IMG/VR virus record: IMGVR_UViG_3300047330_000093
Location: 1-22,499 of that record
Length of the DNA: 22,499 bases
Origin: a virus
Strand: one strand, 5' to 3'
Under the pieces are notes generated by a model that was not told the DNA's origin, did not search any database, and saw nothing but the letters and a program-made list of their open reading frames with translations. Below are positions 1 to 6,077 of this stretch, one piece after another (position 1 is the stretch's first letter; each line of letters starts with the position of its first letter). Made by a program: the position numbers and the translations under genes.

Positions 1-306
1 TTACAGAATCGCCTTGAGGAAGGTGACGACCGCCTGCAGCGCGGCCACGCCACTGGCCACCTGCGTCGCCGTGCTTGGGGAAATCGCAGCACTGGCGGCG
101 GTCACCACGGGCGCCGCCGCGGAGACGGCGTTGGCGATGTCCGTCAGCGCCGACTGGTGCGGCGCTTCGCCCGCCACCGCGTTTACGACGCTCTCCGCGG
201 CCGGCAGCGCCGCATCCACGGAAGCGCCGATCGGACCGCCGAAAATTGCGCCAGCAGCGCCGGCGAGGTTCAGGCCGGTTTCGACTTCGTCCAGAGTATT
301 TGACAT
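1..306 (-). CDS. Small Ala-rich protein downstream of the endolysin, function unknown
   Basis: This is a complete 101-residue reading frame, with its TAA at the window edge, and is the last gene seen in the transcript. An AAGGA ribosome-binding site lies about 11 bases before the ATG. The protein is rich in Ala, Gly and Val, has almost no charged residues after residue 10, and carries two moderately hydrophobic stretches (about residues 13-46 and 64-101), the last ending in VVTFLKAIL. I recognise no family. Its position after the holin-like and endolysin genes allows a lysis accessory role such as antiholin or small membrane protein, but a small secreted or structural protein fits equally well. 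It is separated from the endolysin by an AT-rich palindromic repeat, so it may be expressed separately. Confidence 0.6.
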   Translation of the reverse strand: MSNTLDEVETGLNLAGAAGAIFGGPIGASVDAALPAAESVVNAVAGEAPHQSALTDIANAVSAAAPVVTAASAAISPSTATQVASGVAALQAVVTFLKAIL

Positions 307-350
307 CGTGTTTATATCCTTGTTTGGTAGGCGATATCGGAAAGAGGGGA

Positions 351-475
351 AGCGCTTCTTTTTTGAAAAAAAGAAGCAAAAAACTTTTGGTCCTGCGGGC
401 GTTGGTAGCTGCAGGACATGGACCCGCGTTGAATGAAAGTTTTTCGGTTCTCTTTTTCAAAAAGGAACCGCTTTC
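351..475. repeat. AT-rich nested palindrome, copy 1 (endolysin / 101-aa gene junction)
   Basis: Two inverted arms (351-388 and 436-475) flank a spacer of about 47 bases. The left arm has the family consensus: GCTTC, a T-run, GAAAAAAAGAAGC, then AAAAAACTTTT, so it folds on itself. In the right arm GCTTC/GAAGC is replaced by CGGTTC/GAACCG, so the arm's own hairpin is kept while pairing with the left arm is weakened. The endolysin stop codon is at 479-481, directly at the outer edge of the right arm. The same family occurs at three other gene junctions in this window. Confidence 0.85.
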
Positions 476-478
476 TTG

Positions 479-994
479 CTAATCCCCAATTATCGCAGCC
501 AGCGCCAGTGCACGACGCGTCCAGCCGAGACCGAAAGTACCCCAGCTTGGCAGATGCGAGGAAAATTCCAGCCGTCGCGCCAAGGCTTCGCGCGCGATCA
601 GTTGCGGATTGCCCATCTTGAGGGCGGCGATCGTGGCATTTCCTAACACGCCGTCAGGATTGGCGCCGGCCGCCAGCTGCAGCCAGGTGATCGACCGGCG
701 GATGCCGGCATTGACCGCGGCATCGAACGCGACGAGAGCCAGCGGAAACGCCAATTCGTCACCGGCAATTTTGTCCCAGTAGTCGCGCCGGTAGATTGCC
801 TCCGCCTCCGCCTGGGTAAGATGCGCGATCTCCAGCGATGGGTAGGCGGCCGCGCTGATGCCAAAATTCGTGCCGCGCAATTCGCCGCTGCCGACGGCGC
901 CGCCTGTCCAATTGCCCGGATCGGCGGCGTTGCTGGAAAAGCCGCCTTCCTGCGCCAACGTGAAGGCGATGCAACGGGTAAAACTATCCATCAT
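479..994 (-). CDS. Endolysin, glycoside hydrolase family 108-type lysozyme
   Basis: This is a muralytic endolysin of about 171 residues, predicted to cleave peptidoglycan glycan strands at the end of infection. The N-terminal half carries the family pattern: a catalytic Glu in AQEGGF (Glu16), then ADPGNWTGG, TNFGIS, an Ala-rich YP segment, LT..EAEAIYRRDYWD, and FDAAVNAG near residues 93-100. The C-terminal half (LQLAAGANPDGVLGNATIAAL onward) matches the peptidoglycan-binding part common in this family. There is no signal peptide, so export must rely on the holin. The gene starts at ATG 994 or ATG 991. The ATG at 994 overlaps the upstream stop as TGATG, and CCAGGA lies about 6 bases before it. 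A longer frame back to 1039 overlaps the upstream gene and was not chosen. Confidence 0.92.
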   Translation of the reverse strand: MMDSFTRCIAFTLAQEGGFSSNAADPGNWTGGAVGSGELRGTNFGISAAAYPSLEIAHLTQAEAEAIYRRDYWDKIAGDELAFPLALVAFDAAVNAGIRRSITWLQLAAGANPDGVLGNATIAALKMGNPQLIAREALARRLEFSSHLPSWGTFGLGWTRRALALAAIIGD

Positions 995-1326
995 CAATGT
1001 CCTGGAAAATGCAGGATATTCGCCGCTAATCCGCCGCATAGCGCGGAGAGCAGGCTAACGATCATGATCGTCACGCGCCGCTCGGCATCGCGCTCGCCGC
1101 CCATGTGCGAAAGTTGCACCCGCAATTCGCTCAAGGCCGCCGTCAGTTCGTCGACCTTGGTGAACAGCTTCGAGAAGACCTGGTCTTCCTGCGACAGATA
1201 GCGCTCGCGCCAGTTCTCCAGCGCGTCCACGCGGGCATCTAGCACCACGTAGTCCTGCCGAAACTTGGCGATGTCGCCACGCATCGCCGCGACATCGGAT
1301 CGCAGCAGCGCAACCTCTGACTCCAT
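994..1326 (-). CDS. XhlA/holin-like coiled-coil protein with one C-terminal membrane segment
   Basis: This 110-residue protein has an N-terminal helical heptad region (about residues 1-75, with repeated ALLRSDVAAMRGDIA-type spacing) and a single hydrophobic segment (about 84-105, RVTIMIVSLLSALCGGLAANIL). That architecture matches XhlA-type haemolysin/holin accessory proteins. It is translationally coupled to the endolysin (TGATG overlap), which supports a role in membrane permeabilisation or endolysin release. The start at 1326 is chosen because AAGGG lies 7 bases upstream. Longer frames run into the palindromic repeat. A structural coiled-coil protein is the alternative. No second multi-pass holin is visible nearby. 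Confidence 0.75.
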   Translation of the reverse strand: MESEVALLRSDVAAMRGDIAKFRQDYVVLDARVDALENWRERYLSQEDQVFSKLFTKVDELTAALSELRVQLSHMGGERDAERRVTIMIVSLLSALCGGLAANILHFPGH

Positions 1327-1340
1327 GTTAAGACCCTTCA

Positions 1341-1633
1341 TTCCAGCCGTCGTGGTGTTTGGTTGTGCCCAAGCAAGGCCAGGGGGCTTTGGCCCGTCGC
1401 GCGGGACGCGCGCCTTCGGCGCGACGTCCACCCACTAAGGGCACAGCCCTTGGAACACGATTCCGGTCGGTGAAGAGAGGAGCCTTCACAGCCACGGGCG
1501 TTGAAACGAACGCAAAAGGCCCCTCTCTTCACCGACCCGGACTCGTTTCCAAAGGCTGTGCCTTTGGTGGGGGTCCAGGGGGCAAAGCCCCCTGGCCTTG
1601 CTTGCGCTGGATCAAACCCCACGACGGCTGAAA
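1341..1633. repeat. Long near-complete GC-rich palindrome (~290 bases) filling the gene gap
   Basis: The 307-base gap between the esterase and the XhlA-like gene contains no credible gene. It is almost wholly one imperfect inverted repeat. Reading inward from either end gives CAGCCGTCGTGG, then GCAAGGCCAGGGGGCTTTG, then AAGG(G)CACAGCC(C/T)TTGGAA, then GGTCGGTGAAGAGAGG. The centre is near 1488-1518. The left arm has an extra GC-rich insertion (about 1398-1432) absent from the right arm. The right end touches the esterase stop codon. A shorter relative lies at 5971-6076. Reading frames on both strands here encode similar peptides only because the DNA is palindromic. Confidence 0.88.
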
Positions 1634-3772
1634 TCAATAAGGCTGGTTGGACAGCGTTATGGGATAGAATGTCGCCTGCAGCGGCATGTTGATCGACCAG
1701 GCGGTGCCGAGATCGCCGGCGATGTCCCAGTTGGCGGGGGGTGGCAGCAGCGAGGCGTTGTCCGTCACCGCGTCGCCGCGGCCGATCTGCGTGCTGCCAT
1801 AGGGGTAGAAGAACAGCGCCTCGGCGGAAGGATTGGTGATGCCAGACGCGAGCGTCACCGAGACATGCGTCGCATCCACCCGCGCCGCCGCGGTCGCGGC
1901 GATGATGTTGCCGGGGCTGGCGACGCTGCCGCCATCCATCACCGCAAAGCCAGCACCATTCTGCGCCTGCAGCGGCACGATCAGGTCGTTTCCGGAATCA
2001 TGCTGGATGGTGAGGATGATGTTCGTGTCGGAGGCGCGATAGACATGCGTGATCAGCGGACCGCCACTTGCAGGCAGCCCGGATGCCGGCAGGGCGCCGG
2101 CGGGGATCGTGTCGCTCAGGCCGCCCGCGATCGCGACGCGGCCGGCGGCGAAGGCCCCGATGCGGCCATAGCGAAGCAGGTCCGGCTGGTCGCGATGCTC
2201 CGGATCGCCGCCGCTGAAAATGCCGGTGGCCGGGTCGTAGCTGGCGTTGAGCGGATTTGAATCGGCCGTCTGCGCGGCGAAGACGGTGATGTTGTTGGCG
2301 GCGACCGCGGCGAGATCGGCGATCGATTCCCGCACCATCTGCACGCCGACATCGGTTTCGTACGGAATGGCGTTCCAGGCGAGCAAGGGCAGCGAGGCGG
2401 CGGTCCGGCCCAGCAGGCTGCGCGTGAGCGAGAGCAACCGCAGTACCGTGCCCTCGTACAAGGACTTGTTGCTGTAGGGCATGGTACTGTCCTGCTCGGA
2501 CCAAGGCCAGACCAGGAAGGCGATATCGGCCTCGTCAAGCGTGGAGACGAGGGCGGAGGCACCGGTCAGATAGTTGGTGAGGGCCGCGAAGTCCGGCCCG
2601 CCGGACCAGGTGGAAGGGTCCGAGCCGTCGCCGGGATTGGTCAGGAATGTACCATTATCGGGACCGGGCGGGAACAGCGGCGGCGAAGAGTTGGATATCG
2701 GGTGGCCGGAGATGATCGAATAGCGCGAGGGCGAGATGTAGGTGCCGGAGGGCAGCCCGTCAAAGGCGTAGGCGGCGGCGCCGAGATACCAGGCGACGCC
2801 CTGCGCCATCGCCAGCGGCGCGCCGGCATTAACGAACCAGGCGGCGTTCGACTGGCCCATGACGAGCACGCTGACGCCGCGCCTGGCGCCCCGCAACCAG
2901 CGCGCCTGCGCGGCAATCAGCGTGCTGATCTCGCCGGCATCCAGCGCCCGTTCCCAGGTGGCGGCCTCGTGGAACCAGCATTGGGCGGAACCCTGGATGC
3001 TGCCGTCGTGCAGAAACAGCACCTGCCCGTTCACGCTCGCGGCGAACGGATTGTTGATGGCGCTGGCCACCTGCACGCCGTCCAGCCAGGCGTCCACGCC
3101 GATATTCGGCGTGTTGCGCAGGATGACGGCATGGGTGTGGCGGCGGGTGATCGTCGTCGAGAGCACCGTCTGGCTGGCGGTGCCGGGAAACAAGGTCAGG
3201 TTGGCGCCGTTGCTGTCCGCGCGCAGCACTGTCGCGCCATTGGCCGTGCAATGCAGCAGCGGGATCGGATCCGCATCGACGTAATACGTACCCTGGCGCA
3301 GATTCGGCCGGGTCCAGACCAGGTAGCGCGTCCAGGCCGCGCCGGCGCCGAGCTCGAAGCCGGGATGCGACAGACCCCAATCCGGATCGAGGCTTGGGCC
3401 ATAGGTGACGATGGTCGGGTCCGGCGCCCCGACGGCGCCGAGATAGCCGTTCACGCGGGCGGTCGCGATCGTGCTTGCGGGGCTTGTGTCGGCGGCGATG
3501 TGATACGGCGCGAGCGCGTTGCCGCCGCCGGATTTGTCCATGACCGAGCCGACGACGGTGTTCGCGGTGGTGACCGGGGCGCCGGTGACGTCGAGCAGGC
3601 CGGCGAGCAGCCCGGCATCCCACCAGCCGGACAGGCCGGAAATGTCGGACGGGAACGGGCCAGAGAACAAAGATGCAGCCGGCGTGCTGCCGGGCGCCAG
3701 CGCGCTGACCAGGGCGCGCGCATTGACGCCGGTGAGCAGCGGCGCGCCAGGGGAGGTGAAAAGGAACGCCAC
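1634..3772 (-). CDS. Tail-associated LamG + SGNH/GDSL-type carbohydrate esterase
   Basis: This 712-residue protein begins at a GTG immediately after the upstream TGA (TGAGTG), with no clear ribosome-binding site, which suggests coupled translation. Residues ~40-292 look like a LamG/concanavalin-like beta-sandwich (HAVILRN, VDAWLDGVQV, VLFLHDG, ending in the family-typical WERALDAGEISTLIA). Residues ~298-550 look like an SGNH hydrolase related to sialate/acetylxylan esterases: VLVMGQSNA (nucleophile Ser308), VWPWSEQDS (residues 421-429, corresponding to the WxxGExD block, with Ser in place of Gly), and GDPEH (Asp523, His526, the DxxH block). About 160 C-terminal residues are probably beta-rich. 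The inferred role is removal of acetyl or similar esters from a host surface polysaccharide during adsorption. Confidence 0.82.
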   Translation of the reverse strand: MAFLFTSPGAPLLTGVNARALVSALAPGSTPAASLFSGPFPSDISGLSGWWDAGLLAGLLDVTGAPVTTANTVVGSVMDKSGGGNALAPYHIAADTSPASTIATARVNGYLGAVGAPDPTIVTYGPSLDPDWGLSHPGFELGAGAAWTRYLVWTRPNLRQGTYYVDADPIPLLHCTANGATVLRADSNGANLTLFPGTASQTVLSTTITRRHTHAVILRNTPNIGVDAWLDGVQVASAINNPFAASVNGQVLFLHDGSIQGSAQCWFHEAATWERALDAGEISTLIAAQARWLRGARRGVSVLVMGQSNAAWFVNAGAPLAMAQGVAWYLGAAAYAFDGLPSGTYISPSRYSIISGHPISNSSPPLFPPGPDNGTFLTNPGDGSDPSTWSGGPDFAALTNYLTGASALVSTLDEADIAFLVWPWSEQDSTMPYSNKSLYEGTVLRLLSLTRSLLGRTAASLPLLAWNAIPYETDVGVQMVRESIADLAAVAANNITVFAAQTADSNPLNASYDPATGIFSGGDPEHRDQPDLLRYGRIGAFAAGRVAIAGGLSDTIPAGALPASGLPASGGPLITHVYRASDTNIILTIQHDSGNDLIVPLQAQNGAGFAVMDGGSVASPGNIIAATAAARVDATHVSVTLASGITNPSAEALFFYPYGSTQIGRGDAVTDNASLLPPPANWDIAGDLGTAWSINMPLQATFYPITLSNQPY

Positions 3773-5929
3773 TCAGCTGACCGTAAGGGTAAAGGTGGAG
3801 ACGGTCTGGCTGTCGCCAGCGGCGGTTTCGACCCACACATAGTAGTCGCCCGGCGCCGCCGGCGTCGGGTAGTAGATCGCCCACATCGAGTTATTGTTGA
3901 TGACAAGCGCCGACTGCCACCCGGTCGTCGGGGCGACCGTGCCGGATGTCGAAAGCGCGACCTGGGTGGCAATCGACTGGGGAGGCGAGATGCCGCCATT
4001 GATCCCGATGCTGCCGACACCGTGGGTATTCGTGCCACCCGGATTGTTGACGCTGTAAATGCCGCCGGCCTGGGCAGCCAACGTGATGGCGCCGGAGACG
4101 GCGGTCAGGCCGCTCGCGGCATCCTGAGCCCAGACATAATAGGTGCCGGCCGCCACCGGCGTCAGCGACGCCGCAAAACTGCCCGAATTGGTTACGGCCG
4201 CCGTCCATCCCGATGCGGGCGCGGTTTCGTTCTGCGTCGCAAGGGCAACATTCACGGCGTCCGCCGCCGGGCTGACCGTGCCCGTAATGGCGAGGGCAGA
4301 GCCGGCCGTGCCGGTCGCCGGCGCGCTGACGGTCAGCGCCGCGGTAACGACGCTGATCGCCGAGGAAATCACCTGAACGGACCTATCGGAGGTCTGCCGC
4401 GCCCAGATATAGATCATCTCCGCCGCTTCCGGGGTCAGGCTGGCAGTCCAGCCGCTGCCGGTCACCGTGCCCGCAACCCAGCTCGCCGGCGCCGCCGTCG
4501 CGCTGCTCGAATACCCAACCTCCACGGCGGCGCCGTCGGGCGAAACCGTCCCCGCGACCGCAATCGCCGCCCCCAGCGTGACGCTGGCAGGCAGCGCGTC
4601 AATACCAACTGAGGGCGGAATGATGGTAAAGGCGTTCGAGACGCCGAGCACCGCCGGGTTGGCGTGGTCACGCACCTGCACCGTGTACGTGCCGGCGGCC
4701 AGACCGGGCATCGTGAAGCTATAAGCGTTGGCGGTGATCACCGGGCCGGAGACCTCGCTCCAGCTCAAGCCGCCATTGCTGGAAACATCCAGCGCGGTCG
4801 GCGCGTCGTTGAAAATGCCGCCTGTCACGGTGAAGGCCGCCCCGGGCGCCGGGGCTGAGATCGACGCCACCGTCAAGGTCGGCGCATTCGGCACAATGCC
4901 GCTCCACCACACAAGCGAGCCGCCCGAATAGGTTATGCCAACCAGGCTCGTCGACCCGCCAGGCGGCAGCACCGTGCCGCCTGAGCCCGACGTGATGCCT
5001 GTGCCCATGGTGACGGACCCGGCGCTGAGATTGATCAGCGTGCAGGAAAAACCGGAGCCCATATTGGCGAAATTCGCGGTCAGCGTGATCGGCTGGCTGG
5101 CCACCAGCAGCCGGTCGTTATGCGCGGTCGCGTCCAGCACCGTGTTGCTGGTAAGCTCGACGACATCGGTCTTCAGGCTGGGGATCTTGGCCTGCAGATA
5201 GGTCCAGATCGCGCCGAAACTCTGCACGTTCAGCGACGAACTGCCTTGCGCGACCAGCAACGTATCGCTGTCGGCGGCGGGCGAAGCGGCCGGCAACTGG
5301 TTGATCGTCTGGCCGCCGATCAACTGGCCATAAGGGATCCAGGCATTCGCGCCGTTCTGCCAGATGGCGACGTAATCTGAAGCGCCGATGGCGCTGACCG
5401 CCGTCTCGGTGCCCGGCGCAAGCAGCCCCTGGCCGGTGGCGCCGGCAGGGCCTTGCGGCCCGGCCGGCCCAGGCGCACCGGTGGGACCTTGCGGACCCGC
5501 CGGACCGGCAATGCCGGATGCCGTGACCGCGATGACCCCGTTGTCATCGATGCTGATGCCGCCGCCGGCGCTGAACAGGCCGCGCAACGCTGTGACCGGC
5601 AGCAGACCAGGCGCCGCATCTGCCTCAATCACCACGCTGTCCGTCAGCGACATTACCGCCTGCACCGGAAACCCGGCATGGTCGCCGCCATTGGCCGCCA
5701 ACATCCCCGCCGCCAGCGCCAGCCCGGTGCCGACGGTCACCGCCTCAGGCGAGCCGGCGCCAACGCTGTTGCGCCCGAGTAGATCGCCACTCGGTACGCT
5801 GATCAGCGGCTGCAAAGTAGCAGTAAGCTGCGAGACGGTAACGGAATAGGTCAGCCCCGCCTGCGACAAAGGCAGCAGATCGCCGGACCCGACCGTCGCG
5901 ACCGGCGGCAGTTGCGCTATGGTTGTCAT
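3773..5929 (-). CDS. Tail fibre with collagen-like segment and four Ig-like domains
   Basis: This is a 718-residue fibre. The N-terminus (TIAQLPPVATVGSGDLLPLSQ) is the short attachment motif seen in many phage fibres, and it recurs at residues 208-230 (TINQLPAASPAADSDTLLVAQG). A collagen-like run of ten Gly-X-Y triplets spans residues 139-168, which usually gives trimeric rod segments. Residues ~255-345 are beta-rich with a WWSG motif. Four Ig-like repeats of about 85-100 residues follow (about 347-437, 438-527, 528-618, 619-718). Domains 2-4 end in related (Y/W)(Y/I)(V/I)WA/VE strands before the next boundary. The ATG at 5929 is the only sensible start. It probably forms a side or long fibre for receptor binding. 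The receptor is unknown. Confidence 0.85.
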   Translation of the reverse strand: MTTIAQLPPVATVGSGDLLPLSQAGLTYSVTVSQLTATLQPLISVPSGDLLGRNSVGAGSPEAVTVGTGLALAAGMLAANGGDHAGFPVQAVMSLTDSVVIEADAAPGLLPVTALRGLFSAGGGISIDDNGVIAVTASGIAGPAGPQGPTGAPGPAGPQGPAGATGQGLLAPGTETAVSAIGASDYVAIWQNGANAWIPYGQLIGGQTINQLPAASPAADSDTLLVAQGSSSLNVQSFGAIWTYLQAKIPSLKTDVVELTSNTVLDATAHNDRLLVASQPITLTANFANMGSGFSCTLINLSAGSVTMGTGITSGSGGTVLPPGGSTSLVGITYSGGSLVWWSGIVPNAPTLTVASISAPAPGAAFTVTGGIFNDAPTALDVSSNGGLSWSEVSGPVITANAYSFTMPGLAAGTYTVQVRDHANPAVLGVSNAFTIIPPSVGIDALPASVTLGAAIAVAGTVSPDGAAVEVGYSSSATAAPASWVAGTVTGSGWTASLTPEAAEMIYIWARQTSDRSVQVISSAISVVTAALTVSAPATGTAGSALAITGTVSPAADAVNVALATQNETAPASGWTAAVTNSGSFAASLTPVAAGTYYVWAQDAASGLTAVSGAITLAAQAGGIYSVNNPGGTNTHGVGSIGINGGISPPQSIATQVALSTSGTVAPTTGWQSALVINNNSMWAIYYPTPAAPGDYYVWVETAAGDSQTVSTFTLTVS

Positions 5930-5970
5930 GTCGAACCCCTTCAGAGCGAAGCGGGAGGCTGTCTCTCAGA

Positions 5971-6076
5971 AAGCAAGGCCAGGGGGCTCTGCCCCCTGGA
6001 CCCCCGCCAAGGCCTGAGGCCTTGGAACCCAGTCATGGCGGGGGAACAGAGGGCCAACGCCCCCCTGGCGTTGCTT
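5971..6076. repeat. GC-rich nested hairpins, short relative of the 1341-1633 palindrome
   Basis: This fills most of the 148-base gap between the spike and the next fibre. It contains a perfect hairpin at 5979-5999 (CCAGGGGGC/GCCCCCTGG with a TCT loop) and a perfect hairpin at 6007-6025 (CCAAGGCC/GGCCTTGG with a TGA loop). CCCCCGCC at 6001-6008 pairs with GGCGGGGG at 6037-6044. The outer arms 5973-5986 and 6061-6074 pair with one mismatch. GCAAGGCCAGGGGGCT is shared with the longer palindrome. The spike's stop codon (6078-6080) abuts it. No T-run follows a stem, so a simple intrinsic terminator is not evident. Confidence 0.85.
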
Positions 6077-6077
6077 G

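Noticed and set aside
433-621. Small frames arising from the AT-rich repeats (Phe/Lys-rich peptides such as LLFFKKEA)
   Set aside because: The same peptide string appears at every copy of the repeat and in several frames, so it reflects repeated DNA and not a gene family.
1338-1637. Minus-strand frame of 99 codons and a similar plus-strand frame in the 1341-1633 gap
   Set aside because: Both strands encode near-identical peptides because the DNA is palindromic. No ribosome-binding site or known protein pattern is present.
2702-4612. Long plus-strand open frame (636 codons) opposite the esterase and fibre genes
   Set aside because: It is the antisense of two well-supported proteins, is extremely Arg/Gly-rich, has no motif or ribosome-binding site, and crosses a gene boundary. 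It is a typical GC-rich shadow frame.
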